Source of the DNA: a virus
Length of the DNA stretch: 64,000 bases
Strand: one strand, 5' to 3'
Virus record (IMG/VR): IMGVR_UViG_3300008448_000014
Location: 49,910 to 113,909 of that record
Shown here: positions 1-6,894 of the stretch, in pieces
Layout of the letters: each line of letters starts with the position of its first letter
Position numbering within the stretch: the stretch's first letter is position 1
Notes under the pieces: generated by a model
Databases searched by the model: none
What the model was told of the DNA's origin: nothing
What the model saw: only the letters and a program-made list of their open reading frames with translations
Made by a program: the position numbers and the translations under genes

Positions 1-189
1 ACCTAAGATTTCATATTGTTTCTTTTCCATTGTTATATCTCCAAGTAAAAACACTACATCTTTTTTAGATATAGTGTTATTCCAGTTCTTTACAATAAGC
101 TCATTCATTTCTTCTGCAGAGCTAAATCCTCTTCTGATAGCCATATTCTCATGATGAAAATGTGGATCACTAAATAAATATGTACTCAT
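1..189 (-). CDS. metallophosphoesterase (partial, C-terminus outside window)
   Basis: The reading frame starts with ATG at 189 on the minus strand and runs off the window after 63 codons. It shows the opening motifs of phage calcineurin-like phosphoesterases: SDPHFHHEN near residues 7-15 (D and H metal ligands), a middle stretch EEMNELIVKNWN, and LLGDIT near residue 53 (the GD metal ligand). Such enzymes hydrolyse phosphodiester or phosphomonoester bonds with two metal ions. The natural substrate in phages is generally unknown. It lies directly downstream of the secreted-protein gene in the minus-strand arm. The remaining motifs (GNHD, GHxH) would be outside the window and could not be checked. 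Confidence 0.85.
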   Translation of the reverse strand, partial: MSTYLFSDPHFHHENMAIRRGFSSAEEMNELIVKNWNNTISKKDVVFLLGDITMEKKQYEILG

Positions 190-192
190 ATA

Positions 193-570
193 TCAATCAT
201 TATGAAATTCAACCATATATCCTTTGGCTATTAGTATTCTAAGACATGTATCATCATCAAATAACTGTACAGCCACTTTATCTCCATCTTCATCAAGACA
301 TTCTACTATCTGATAACCAGCACCATCTGTAGTTTTACCTTCTTTAGCACCACTAATTTGATGTAATATTAATGTTTTACCACTAGAATAGTAAAACACA
401 ATATCTCTCACTCCTTTGGGATTAAATACAACTGTAACATCAGTTTCTTCCCATGGTTGCACTACATCATTTTTCTTTGATATAATAGAATTGTATTTCT
501 TAACAAATGTTTCTTGTGCAAACATTGATGCACTTAATAGCAATAAGCTACAAATTAATAATTTTTTCAT
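193..570 (-). CDS. small secreted protein with Sec signal peptide
   Basis: I place the start at 570 rather than the longer frame from 654. From 570 the protein begins with a textbook signal peptide (MKKLLICSLLLLSASMFAQ) with a likely signal peptidase I site after FAQ, the form common in Flavobacterium. The mature part of about 106 residues is mildly acidic, contains two Cys (ECLDEDGD and DDTCLRI) and predicted beta strands, and I recognise no domain. It is expected in the periplasm or outside the cell. The upstream neighbour ends just before this start. A phage gene for an exported protein outside the lysis or fibre genes suggests modification of the host envelope, but that is inference. Confidence 0.75.
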   Translation of the reverse strand: MKKLLICSLLLLSASMFAQETFVKKYNSIISKKNDVVQPWEETDVTVVFNPKGVRDIVFYYSSGKTLILHQISGAKEGKTTDGAGYQIVECLDEDGDKVAVQLFDDDTCLRILIAKGYMVEFHND

Positions 571-574
571 AATT

Positions 575-790
575 TTATTGTTTAAATGTTTCGTTGTAGT
601 ATTGTTCATCTTCTTTATACATAGCACCATTATCTCTAAAATCTTGCCGTCCATTATGTCTTGCTGATTTTATATTTTGCTTTTCCATTTCTTTGGCTTG
701 TTTTAAAATTTCTTTTTTAATGACATTACCTTTCATTTGATAATAATTATCTAATTCTTGAAATAACCATTCTACTACTGTTTGTTTCAT
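575..790 (-). CDS. small phage protein, VEWLFQEL / QAKEMEKQ type
   Basis: This 71-residue charged protein has the layout of a small family often met in Bacteroidota phages: TVVEWLFQEL at the N-terminus, then EILKQAKEMEKQNI, then a polar tail. The family's function is not known to me. It sits three bases from the neighbouring gene upstream, so it is translated as part of the same minus-strand message. No membrane segment or signal peptide is present. Confidence 0.7.
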   Translation of the reverse strand: MKQTVVEWLFQELDNYYQMKGNVIKKEILKQAKEMEKQNIKSARHNGRQDFRDNGAMYKEDEQYYNETFKQ

Positions 791-793
791 ATC

Positions 794-1024
794 TTATTTG
801 TTTTTAAATTGTTTAAACCAATCTTTTGCAGTTATACAAGGTAATCTGTTTTGATTACACCTAATACAAAATTCTGCATACTCTTGCATATCTTCCTCAC
901 TATACATTCTTTCAGCTTGCCATTTAGCACCATCAATAACTAAATCCATTAATGCTTTATAATTATCATTGTCAAATGCTCTTGATACTTTTTCAGCAAA
1001 TTCTTCAAGTGTTTCTTTATTCAT
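794..1024 (-). CDS. small phage protein, TLEEFAEKV / GAKWQAERMYSEED type
   Basis: This 76-residue protein carries the recurring phage module TLEEFAEKV followed by DGAKWQAERMYSEEDM and ends in a lysine-rich segment. The same TLEE...GAKWQ module appears at the C-terminal end of the upstream neighbour (1041-2000), so the two genes share a domain. Function unknown. CIRCNQNRLPC gives three Cys, but they do not form a complete zinc site by themselves. Confidence 0.7.
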   Translation of the reverse strand: MNKETLEEFAEKVSRAFDNDNYKALMDLVIDGAKWQAERMYSEEDMQEYAEFCIRCNQNRLPCITAKDWFKQFKNK

Positions 1025-1040
1025 GTTATTTCTTTTTAAA

Positions 1041-2000
1041 TTAAAATTTATTATTCAGCCAAGTATAACATCTAAGTTTATATTGCGTATCATTTTCATG
1101 CTCAAATCTTTTAGGTAAGTTACCTAGTTCATTTTGTTCTTGTTGCCATTTTGCGCCAGCTATCCAATTAGGTTTCCTTACTTTATTTTGATAATCTAAA
1201 GATTCATCTCCAGTATTAATAGGAAATAATCTTTCAGCCACTTCCTCAAGCGTTTCTTGTTTATTAACTTTTATTCTTTTTCCTAAATGAATTATAGAAT
1301 TTCCACAAATTTTACATAGACCTTTCATTACATCAAAATCAGGTTCTTTACAAGTACAATCAGGTAATAAAAAACAATCTTGTTTAGGTTCTTCTTTTGG
1401 AATGATTTGCCCCATTTCTAAACCACCAGCATAATCCTCATTAATAATTTGTTGAGTTGTTCTTGGAATGATGATTTTGTATTCTCCAAATGTTTTAAGT
1501 ATTTTTTCAGCTCCTGTAATACCTCTATTATTAAACTTTACCTCAACACTCTTACAACTTGGATTCTTCACAAACCATTCAAGGAAATCATCTGGTATGG
1601 ATTGTATACCTTGTTTGATTAAATCTTGGTCTGTTGTAAGAATTACCTTTTTATCTCCTTCTTGAAAATATAGAAACGCAACACCATCAATGGTTTTAAA
1701 ACCTAAAACACCTTGACTGATTTCTGCTTTAGTTAATCTACCACTTTTAAGTATAACACTATCTCCTTCTTTAATTTCTTCATTGTTGGTGATGTATATG
1801 TTATGAGTTTTAAATGAAGAAGTAATATCTCTAAAACTACCATTTAAGGTAGTGTATTGAATAACATCATCAATAGTAATTGTTTCATTATATCTCCACC
1901 AAGATATACATTCATTTGAAGTTCCTCTCCAAAGATGTCTTAACAGTAAATCTCCTTTAATTGGATTTTTATCTGTTGGCAATACGTGTATGTTTTTCAT
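1041..2000 (-). CDS. modular phage protein with KNIHVLPTDK, TTDQDLIK and TLEE/GAKWQ modules
   Basis: This is a 319-residue mosaic of short modules that recur separately in Flavobacterium-type phages. It opens with an N-terminal KNIHVLPTDK segment followed by IYITNNEEIKEGD. Next come KVILTTDQDLIKQGIQSIPDDF and EWFVKNPSCKSVEV, then a Cys-rich stretch (CTCKEP and CKICG, residues about 216-233) that could bind zinc. A C-terminal TLEEVAERLF...AGAKWQQEQ module is shared with the gene at 794-1024. No enzymatic motif is visible. The protein is probably cytoplasmic and built by module shuffling. The function is not known to me. Confidence 0.75.
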   Translation of the reverse strand: MKNIHVLPTDKNPIKGDLLLRHLWRGTSNECISWWRYNETITIDDVIQYTTLNGSFRDITSSFKTHNIYITNNEEIKEGDSVILKSGRLTKAEISQGVLGFKTIDGVAFLYFQEGDKKVILTTDQDLIKQGIQSIPDDFLEWFVKNPSCKSVEVKFNNRGITGAEKILKTFGEYKIIIPRTTQQIINEDYAGGLEMGQIIPKEEPKQDCFLLPDCTCKEPDFDVMKGLCKICGNSIIHLGKRIKVNKQETLEEVAERLFPINTGDESLDYQNKVRKPNWIAGAKWQQEQNELGNLPKRFEHENDTQYKLRCYTWLNNKF

Positions 2001-2002
2001 AT

Positions 2003-2260
2003 CTATCTACATTGTCCTATCTCAGGAATTAAACTTGCATCTGTTGTGCTAAATGTTTTTTGTTTTTGAATATTAGTACATTCATTAATGGTAGTGTACA
2101 CAGTGTGATAAGTGATAGCTGGATTCTGTGGTGTGCCAAGTACATTGTAAGTTGTCTTAGCTACAACCTTATCACAATCACAATTCAATGCAGGAGTTTG
2201 CTCTTCTTCATTATTGCAAGACATTGCAACTAATGATAATAATAATAATACTTTTTTCAT
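2003..2260 (-). CDS. small lipoprotein
   Basis: This 85-residue protein begins MKKVLLLLSLVAMSC, with the lipobox VAMSC at residues 11-15, so Cys15 is the expected lipidated residue after signal peptidase II cleavage. The mature part starts NNEEEQ, an acidic stretch resembling the lipoprotein export signal of Bacteroidota, so surface exposure is possible. CDCDK and two further Cys could form disulfides. The stop of the upstream 59-residue gene overlaps its ATG (ATGA). Role unknown; superinfection exclusion is one possibility for a phage lipoprotein. Confidence 0.75.
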   Translation of the reverse strand: MKKVLLLLSLVAMSCNNEEEQTPALNCDCDKVVAKTTYNVLGTPQNPAITYHTVYTTINECTNIQKQKTFSTTDASLIPEIGQCR

Positions 2261-2436
2261 GGTTTTTTAAATTTAATTTCTAATGATTCCATTATTTCAT
2301 TAAAATCTTTTTGTTTTAATGTTTTAGGTTTGTTAATATATAATACATGTGTAGAATTTCCTTCTTCACTAATAAAAGATACAATACCTGTTTCTTTTTT
2401 TAATAGCACTCTTTTAGTTTCTTGTAATAAACTCAT
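2257..2436 (-). CDS. 59-residue hypothetical protein
   Basis: A short complete frame from ATG at 2436 to TGA at 2259-2257. It encodes a basic, soluble protein (starts MSLLQETKRVLLKKETG, ends EIKFKKP) with alternating hydrophobic residues suggesting a small beta sheet. Its stop overlaps the ATG of the lipoprotein gene and its start overlaps the stop of the membrane microprotein upstream. Both overlaps are of the ATGA type seen throughout this arm, which supports it as a real gene despite its size. Confidence 0.6.
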   Translation of the reverse strand: MSLLQETKRVLLKKETGIVSFISEEGNSTHVLYINKPKTLKQKDFNEIMESLEIKFKKP

Positions 2437-2531
2437 AATTTATTTTTAAATGTATTTAATAATATTTTGTTAATAATTGGTACTATTAAAAAACATATTA
2501 TAATAGCTAAACTTAATCCTTGATTTTCCAT
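2433..2531 (-). CDS. 32-residue membrane microprotein
   Basis: ATG at 2531 opens a 32-codon frame ending in TGA that overlaps the next start. Residues about 6-21 (LSLAIIICFLIVPII) form one hydrophobic helix, followed by a basic tail NTFKNKL, so an N-out, C-in single-pass protein is likely. It lies just after an intrinsic terminator, so it would need read-through or its own promoter. The call rests on the ATGA overlap and the clean membrane segment. Confidence 0.45.
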   Translation of the reverse strand: MENQGLSLAIIICFLIVPIINKILLNTFKNKL

Positions 2532-2545
2532 AATTTAAACTTTTT

Positions 2546-2573
2546 AAAAAGAAAAAGCCCTATTTCTAGGGCT
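2546..2573 (-). terminator. intrinsic terminator
   Basis: On the minus strand AGCCCT, a six-base loop and AGGGCT form a perfect 6-bp stem followed by TTTTCTTTTT. It lies just after the stop of the 2584-2730 gene and would end that transcript. Confidence 0.75.
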
Positions 2574-2583
2574 AATTCAAGAA

Positions 2584-2730
2584 TTAATAACCTAATTGTT
2601 CTAAAGATAACTTATCAGCTGTCACCTCGTATACTCCTTTTGTTATTTTACAATCAAACCAAATTTTAAATTCATTTGCTTTTTGTTTAAACTGATAAAA
2701 AGCTGTGGGTTGCATTTTAATTTTTTTCAT
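2584..2730 (-). CDS. 48-residue hypothetical protein (start revised)
   Basis: The open frame could begin at 2787, but those first codons lie inside the perfect hairpin and T-run of the terminator at 2762-2795. The internal ATG at 2730 (MKKIKMQPTAFYQFKQKANEF) is therefore the better start. The product is basic at the N-terminus with a likely amphipathic helix (FYQFKQKANEFKIWF) and an acidic end. No family recognised. An intrinsic terminator follows directly. Confidence 0.55.
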   Translation of the reverse strand: MKKIKMQPTAFYQFKQKANEFKIWFDCKITKGVYEVTADKLSLEQLGY

Positions 2731-2761
2731 GTGTTCTATGTTTAATTTGTGATTAAGTGTT

Positions 2762-2795
2762 AAAAAATCCCTACACACTTGAGACATGTGTAGGG
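2762..2795 (-). terminator. strong intrinsic terminator closing the putative ncRNA
   Basis: On the minus strand CCCTACACA (2795-2787) pairs perfectly over nine bases with TGTGTAGGG (2777-2769) around a nine-base loop, followed by A and six T. On the plus strand no T-run follows the stem, so the direction is unambiguous. Confidence 0.9.
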
Positions 2796-3390
2796 AAATG
2801 GTAAAATTTTACATTCAAAGAATGCAAGCCTCATATGTATGAGCACTTATCAGTTAGTTGTGTATAAGTTAATCAAACCAATGATTACTATTTTAGCACC
2901 TTCTTTCTTATATAAACTGCCTATTATGGTACCTAAATATAAGAGTAAGGTCACGTAGTTTATTGTAATAAGAAGTAAATGTTTCATTACATCCCAATAG
3001 AACTACTTGCTGAGAACTCATTACGTGAGTGTGGAGCCATTCATTATCCACCATAACTAGCACTTTCCTTTCTCAAGGGAACTCACGTTCTAGGATTACT
3101 CCTTGCTACTCTATAGGGTTCTTATGGTTTCCTATTTCACATCTCTCTGGCAATTCAGGATTAGTATCTTTATGTAAATAACAACTTCATAGATGCTACG
3201 TTAACTGTAGAGAAGTTTAATCATCATTTTTATTTACAAACCATCAATGTTTAGGGCTAACTTCTATCAGATTATCAGTTCTGACGCTTTACACAGCTTA
3301 GCTATTGTTTGAGAGTTTTTCATTACAACTCACAAGTGTTGACTTTTCTTCAGTCACCAATAGCACCCATTTAACCTTGGGTACACCAGG
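2765..3390 (-). ncRNA. putative large structured non-coding RNA, about 620 nt
   Basis: About 600 bases with no plausible gene on either strand, visibly richer in G and C than the flanks, in an otherwise gene-packed arm. Read on the minus strand it holds many complementary segments (plus coordinates). These include 3378-3384 with 3363-3369; a nested pair 3230-3238 with 3173-3181 (9 bp) enclosing 3212-3217 with 3183-3188 (6 bp); and 3079-3090 as a GAAC stem with a GUGA (GNRA) loop. Further pairs are 3047-3051 with 3031-3035, 3016-3030 (5-bp hairpin), 2864-2868 with 2846-2850, and 2830-2843. It ends at a strong terminator. The 8-base segments ACGTGAGT and ACTCACGT at about 3081-3088 and 3023-3030 are also complementary, giving an alternative pairing. 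No tRNA, tmRNA or clear RNase P or group I core was found. The 5' end is unknown. Large phage RNAs such as GOLLD or ROOL are a comparison, not an identification. Confidence 0.65.
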
Positions 3391-3395
3391 ATTTA

Positions 3396-3749
3396 TTATT
3401 CTTCTAACAAAGCAGCTTGTTTTCTTAAGAAATCTAGCTTAGCATTGTGTAATTCAAGAGCTTCTTCAGCATCAACTAATTTGTTTTGAGCTAATAATAA
3501 ATTAGAAATATAATAATTTCTATCAGTGATTAAATTACCATTGTTTAATCTAGCAAGTCTTAATGACTCTTTTGCTTCTTCTACAGCATCTTCTAAAGAT
3601 ATAGTATCTCCTGTTAATGATGCAATTTGTGTTTTGAAAGCTGAATCAGCTTGTCTTAAGATTTTTTGTGCTGTTGCTTCTGCATCATCTCCTTTAAGTA
3701 AACAAACAATTTCTGTTACAAATGATTTTACAATTTTTTTAGTTGTCAT
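3396..3749 (-). CDS. coiled-coil hypothetical protein
   Basis: A 117-residue, mostly helical protein with heptad-like spacing over residues about 50-115 (LEDAVEEAKESLRLARL, then LLLAQNKLVDAEEALELHNAKLDFLRKQ). It has no signal peptide or membrane segment, so it is probably a cytoplasmic oligomer. It lies immediately upstream, in transcription order, of the putative ncRNA, so the RNA may share its promoter. No family recognised. Confidence 0.7.
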   Translation of the reverse strand: MTTKKIVKSFVTEIVCLLKGDDAEATAQKILRQADSAFKTQIASLTGDTISLEDAVEEAKESLRLARLNNGNLITDRNYYISNLLLAQNKLVDAEEALELHNAKLDFLRKQAALLEE

Positions 3750-3754
3750 GATTT

Positions 3755-5044
3755 TTAAAATTTAAATTTGTTATTAATTGTTTTTGTGCTTAATTTAACA
3801 CTAACAGAATGCACATTTTCTATTAGTGGTTTTGTTTTTACTGTTTCATATGAATCATGTACATATACAGAGGATTCTTTTTTAATAATATCATATACAT
3901 CTATAGGATGTACATTATCATAAAATTGTTGAAGAGTTATTTCTGTATACCCAACTGGAACACTATTATTCCAATGTGTATATGTTCCATCATGTGCATC
4001 AGAAAGTAACCAACCTGTAAAAGCAATACTTTGTTCAAAAAAGTTAGGTTGTCTTTTTCTCCATTTATTTAATACTTCTTGATTACTTGATGTAATTTTT
4101 AAACACCATTTCTTTGGTAATATAGATAAAGTGGCTACAAACTGAGCATCATATGCTTCTTTAGAAGAAGGTTTGAAACAATCTTTTTCTTTTCTTACTT
4201 GTTGACCACCTTTACCATCTCTTTTATCAAATTGTAGCCTAAAATAACCATTATTAACATCAAAAGAATCAATTTTATATATTCTTCCTTTTTTAGTAAT
4301 ATTCCAACCATAAGGTACTTCAATACATTCTACATATTCAGGAATACTAATAGATGTATCTACAGAAACTTTATCAGAAACTAGTTCCCACTTTGATAAA
4401 TCTAGTGGATTTTGTATAATCATACCATTATTACCTTTAGGAGTTGTATTTAAAACATAAGTTTTTAATCTTTCTAATAAAATTTTAACTGTTTCACCTT
4501 TTTTCAGACCTGTATTATCAGGATTATCAAATAAAGCTTTAATAGTTCTTCCATTGTAACTTTCAGATGTTGTTTTACCAAGAAAATCTTTAGATAAAAC
4601 TACACTTGTATAATAAAAACTGTGATGATTTTTTCTAGCTACTGTCCATTCTTTTCTTGTTCTATTAAACCCAACAAAATACCATTCAGTATTGGCAGTT
4701 TTAGTAGCATACTTATAATAATTAGGATTAATATTTTCTTCTTTTGATTCTAAATAATCAAATACTTTTTTAGAATCAGTCTCAGAGCTACACTCTATTA
4801 ATAAATTTCTATCTATATTTTCCATACTAACTGTTTTTGTTACAAATTTAGATAATTCTTCCCACTTATATTCAGTTTTTGAAGAACTTTGACAAAACCA
4901 ATAAAATTTACTGTTCCAACCAACAAAAATAGCATATGTACTTATAATTTCATTAGATGTTCTATTTTCTTTTAAATATGTTATTAAATCATTTTGGTTT
5001 TTTCCATCAAATTTAAAACAACCTTGAATTGGAAACTCTTTCAT
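3755..5044 (-). CDS. multi-module hypothetical phage protein
   Basis: A 429-residue protein made of several short blocks. The N-terminal half has IFVGWNSKFYWFC and TEWYFVGFNRTRKEW, two similar aromatic-rich repeats. A middle block PYGWNITKKGRIYKIDSFD resembles small beta-barrel modules. A C-terminal block LPKKWCLKITSSNQEVLNKWRKRQ followed by TEITLQQFYDNV is a module I associate with many Bacteroidota phage proteins. No catalytic motif is visible. It overlaps the upstream gene by four bases (ATGA at 5041-5044). Probably cytoplasmic; function unknown. Confidence 0.7.
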   Translation of the reverse strand: MKEFPIQGCFKFDGKNQNDLITYLKENRTSNEIISTYAIFVGWNSKFYWFCQSSSKTEYKWEELSKFVTKTVSMENIDRNLLIECSSETDSKKVFDYLESKEENINPNYYKYATKTANTEWYFVGFNRTRKEWTVARKNHHSFYYTSVVLSKDFLGKTTSESYNGRTIKALFDNPDNTGLKKGETVKILLERLKTYVLNTTPKGNNGMIIQNPLDLSKWELVSDKVSVDTSISIPEYVECIEVPYGWNITKKGRIYKIDSFDVNNGYFRLQFDKRDGKGGQQVRKEKDCFKPSSKEAYDAQFVATLSILPKKWCLKITSSNQEVLNKWRKRQPNFFEQSIAFTGWLLSDAHDGTYTHWNNSVPVGYTEITLQQFYDNVHPIDVYDIIKKESSVYVHDSYETVKTKPLIENVHSVSVKLSTKTINNKFKF

Positions 5045-5205
5045 AACTCTTGTTTTACATATCTAGAAATTCTTTTATATGTCAAAGAGTTATAACTCTG
5101 TAACACAACCAATGCTTTACAACAAGCATATTGTAATGGATTAGTAGAAGCAACTACTTGTCCTACTACCACTTTTGCTGGAATTCTTGGTCTACCTTTC
5201 TTCAT
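5041..5205 (-). CDS. 54-residue basic hypothetical protein
   Basis: I use ATG at 5205 (MKKGRPRIPAKVVV) rather than 5232, because the upstream 56-residue gene covers the extra codons in another frame. GRPRIP looks like an AT-hook-like minor-groove motif, which would suit DNA binding, and the C-terminal part is basic (YKRISRYVKQEL). Function is inference only. Its stop overlaps the start of the 3755-5044 gene by ATGA. Confidence 0.55.
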   Translation of the reverse strand: MKKGRPRIPAKVVVGQVVASTNPLQYACCKALVVLQSYNSLTYKRISRYVKQEL

Positions 5206-5362
5206 CTTTTTTCTTGTTAAGAGAAAATCCAAATATCACAGGAGCAACAATAGGTGCTAATATAAAACAAATAATATCATTCCATGACCAATCTTCTAAA
5301 TGGTCATACTCATTTAATAATATTCCAAATACTATTAAATAACAAACTATACAATATAACAT
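5192..5362 (-). CDS. 56-residue two-helix membrane protein
   Basis: ATG at 5362 opens a 56-codon frame ending in TAG. Two hydrophobic stretches, residues about 2-16 (LYCIVCYLIVFGILL) and 29-46 (DIICFILAPIVAPVIFGF), flank an acidic loop NEYDHLEDW, and the tail is basic-acidic (NKKKDEER). The layout suggests a small inner-membrane hairpin protein. It overlaps the start of the next gene. No family recognised. Confidence 0.55.
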   Translation of the reverse strand: MLYCIVCYLIVFGILLNEYDHLEDWSWNDIICFILAPIVAPVIFGFSLNKKKDEER

Positions 5363-5380
5363 AATTTTTAAATTTTTAAA

Positions 5381-5587
5381 TTAAACATCTTCTGCTTCAT
5401 CAGCAAACATCATATCCCAATCTTCATCAGTGTTACCACTGATTATAAATTCTCTTTCACTAGCATTAAGCTTAGTAAATACATCTTGAGCTAATTCACC
5501 TTGTTCCCAACGTGAAATCTGCTCTGGTGTAACATTTAAATCTTTACTTCTTGTTACACCAAATACAGAGGTTCTAGTTATTATCAT
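5381..5587 (-). CDS. small phage protein, VTPEQISRWEQGE type
   Basis: This 68-residue acidic protein contains DLNVTPEQISRWEQGELAQDVF and later LNASEREFIISGNTDEDWD, a pattern familiar from small hypothetical proteins of many phages. It may hold a helix-turn-helix-like fold, but the binding target is unknown. It overlaps the upstream gene by ATGA (5584-5587), so the two are probably translated together. Confidence 0.7.
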   Translation of the reverse strand: MIITRTSVFGVTRSKDLNVTPEQISRWEQGELAQDVFTKLNASEREFIISGNTDEDWDMMFADEAEDV

Positions 5588-5814
5588 ACTCCTATTAATT
5601 TATTTAAATGTCCTTCTTCAATTAATTTTGATAACACTTTTTCATCTTGATTGTTTAAATCATTAAGTTGACTAACAAGTCTTATTCTATCATGAGTGAT
5701 ATTATCACCATATATAGTTTTAACTTTATTACCTAATTCTATTAATTCTGACCAATTACGTTCATCTATTGGATTGAAATTATTATCAACCCATCTTCCA
5801 TTAACAATTCTCAT
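5584..5814 (-). CDS. small hypothetical phage protein
   Basis: A 76-residue, mainly helical protein starting MRIVNGRWVDNNFNPIDE. No membrane segment or Cys. It overlaps the coiled-coil gene upstream by 14 bases and the downstream gene by four, forming a three-gene translationally coupled set (5962 to 5381). Function unknown. Confidence 0.7.
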   Translation of the reverse strand: MRIVNGRWVDNNFNPIDERNWSELIELGNKVKTIYGDNITHDRIRLVSQLNDLNNQDEKVLSKLIEEGHLNKLIGV

Positions 5815-5962
5815 ATTTTTCTATTTTTTGTTTGTACAATAATATAATTTGTTCTTGTAATAATATTCTTTCTTGGTAACTACTAATAAGTCTATTATTA
5901 ACATCATTCAAATCTTTTAATATTTGATTTTGTTCTTCTAATGCTTTTGTATATTCTTCCAT
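5801..5962 (-). CDS. 53-residue coiled-coil protein
   Basis: ATG at 5962 to TAA at 5803-5801. Nearly the whole product is a predicted coiled coil (KALEEQNQILKDLNDVNNRL, then ERILLQEQIILLYKQK). Its leader contains the long hairpin at 5975-6022. The frame overlaps the next start by 14 bases. It has no recognised family but is consistent with a small oligomeric adaptor. Confidence 0.5.
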   Translation of the reverse strand: MEEYTKALEEQNQILKDLNDVNNRLISSYQERILLQEQIILLYKQKIEKYENC

Positions 5963-5974
5963 AATGTTATTTTA

Positions 5975-6022
5975 GCTTACAGATTGTAACCATTTTTGTT
6001 TATATAGTTATAATCTGTAAGC
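5975..6022. promoter_or_regulatory. 11-bp perfect inverted repeat in leader
   Basis: GCTTACAGATT (5975-5985) and AATCTGTAAGC (6012-6022) are perfect complements around a 26-base A+T-rich loop. It sits 12 bases before the start of the 5801-5962 gene on the minus strand and could control its translation. Read on the plus strand it is followed by AGTTTTT, so it could instead stop antisense transcription. Confidence 0.5.
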
Positions 6023-6061
6023 AGTTTTTGTTAATACTTGCAAATTAAAAAATTTTAAACT

Positions 6062-6082
6062 AGCTTTGAGCAAGCTTTGAGC
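6062..6082. repeat. tandem direct repeat AGCTTTGAGC x2
   Basis: Two exact 10-base copies (6062-6071 and 6073-6082) one base apart, giving an 11-base period close to one DNA turn. They lie just upstream, on the minus strand, of the hairpin leader at 5975-6022. Paired sites on one face of the helix suggest an operator or activator site; this is inference. Confidence 0.4.
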
Positions 6083-6195
6083 TATAAAAGTATTGGAACA
6101 ATATAACACATATCTAATAATAGACATATACACAGAGCAATACTTAATTCTTTTCTTGTTCCTTTAAAGTTAGGAATTACAAATAATGTTATCAT
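6082..6195 (-). CDS. 37-residue membrane microprotein
   Basis: ATG at 6195 overlaps the stop of the upstream gene (ATGA, 6192-6195) and the frame ends in TAG at 6082. Residues about 17-36 (LSIALCICLLLDMCYIVPIL) form one Cys-containing hydrophobic helix after a basic N-terminus (NFKGTRKE), predicting N-in topology. Only the overlap and composition support it. Confidence 0.4.
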   Translation of the reverse strand: MITLFVIPNFKGTRKELSIALCICLLLDMCYIVPILL

Positions 6196-6419
6196 AAGTC
6201 TATTAGTTTTGCTTCATCTCTTGATAACCATTTAATAGAATACCCATATTCTTTAAGATGATCAAAAGGTAAACCATCTCTTTCACTTTCTGTTTCCATA
6301 CCATATAGGAGAGAATCAATAAATTGTTCTTCATCATCATAATTAAGTGAATAATTAGGATATACTTCTGATATATTATCAGCAATAGATATTTCTACTA
6401 AAACTGTTAGTTTTTTCAT
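6192..6419 (-). CDS. 75-residue hypothetical protein
   Basis: Starts MKKLTVLVEISIADNISEVYPNY and contains the acidic segment DDEEQFIDSLLYGMETE. It looks like a small alpha-beta protein without export signal. The ATGA overlap with the microprotein downstream suggests coupled translation. An in-frame alternative at 6385 exists only in another frame and is a shadow. Function unknown. Confidence 0.65.
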   Translation of the reverse strand: MKKLTVLVEISIADNISEVYPNYSLNYDDEEQFIDSLLYGMETESERDGLPFDHLKEYGYSIKWLSRDEAKLIDL

Positions 6420-6433
6420 ATAATGCTATATTA

Positions 6434-6628
6434 TTATGGGATTAAATCTTCCCAATTAATACTCTTTATTTTATGTTGCTCATTAGCTAAATAATCATCT
6501 TCATCTTTTAATTGTATAATAGCTGAATATAATTCATCAACATTAGCTTTTGACATTGGTTTATTAAACATAATACCAACCATATCCTCCATTCTTTGTA
6601 ATGTAATTGTTTCTTTTACTTTTGCCAT
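6434..6628 (-). CDS. 64-residue hypothetical protein
   Basis: Two starts are possible, 6637 (MKHMAKVKET) and 6628 (MAKVKETITLQ); I prefer 6628, where the protein begins like many small phage proteins. It contains LQRMEDMVGIMFNKPMSKANVDELYSAI, a helical segment, and ends acidic. No motif recognised. Confidence 0.6.
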   Translation of the reverse strand: MAKVKETITLQRMEDMVGIMFNKPMSKANVDELYSAIIQLKDEDDYLANEQHKIKSINWEDLIP

Positions 6629-6657
6629 GTGTTTCAAGTTTTAATTTATTACTATTT

Positions 6658-6894
6658 TTATTCATCTACAGAATTTAAATACACTGTATCTCCATTTGTA
6701 GTTAATTGTAATTTCCTAATACCATCTGCAGGTATATCTTTATCAAGTCCTTCCCATTCAAATTTAATATTTGATTTAAGGTTTTCATTAGTGTTGCTCA
6801 AGATATATTCATTAGTAATATAACCACCAACAGCCATACCAAAAAATAATCCACTAATCCATACCCAAATTAAGGAATAATCTATTTTTTTCAT
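6658..6894 (-). CDS. single-pass membrane protein
   Basis: A 78-residue protein with one N-terminal membrane helix, residues about 7-25 (LIWVWISGLFFGMAVGGYI), after a short basic start MKKID. The remaining 50 residues are hydrophilic and would be periplasmic (NTNENLKSNIKFEWEG, then LTTNGDTVYLNS). The layout is that of a membrane-anchored envelope protein. Role unknown; it belongs to the cluster of envelope-targeted small genes in this arm. Confidence 0.65.
   Translation of the reverse strand: MKKIDYSLIWVWISGLFFGMAVGGYITNEYILSNTNENLKSNIKFEWEGLDKDIPADGIRKLQLTTNGDTVYLNSVDE

Noticed and set aside
2800-3395. Group I intron, tRNA cluster or RNase P RNA in the gene-free stretch.
   Set aside because: No exon frame is continued across it, no T-arm or CCA-like end was seen, P/Q/R/S core elements could not be placed, and it ends in its own terminator.
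6203-6385. Minus-strand 60-codon frame overlapping the 6192-6419 gene.
   Set aside because: A shadow in another frame of a better-supported gene that has an ATGA junction.
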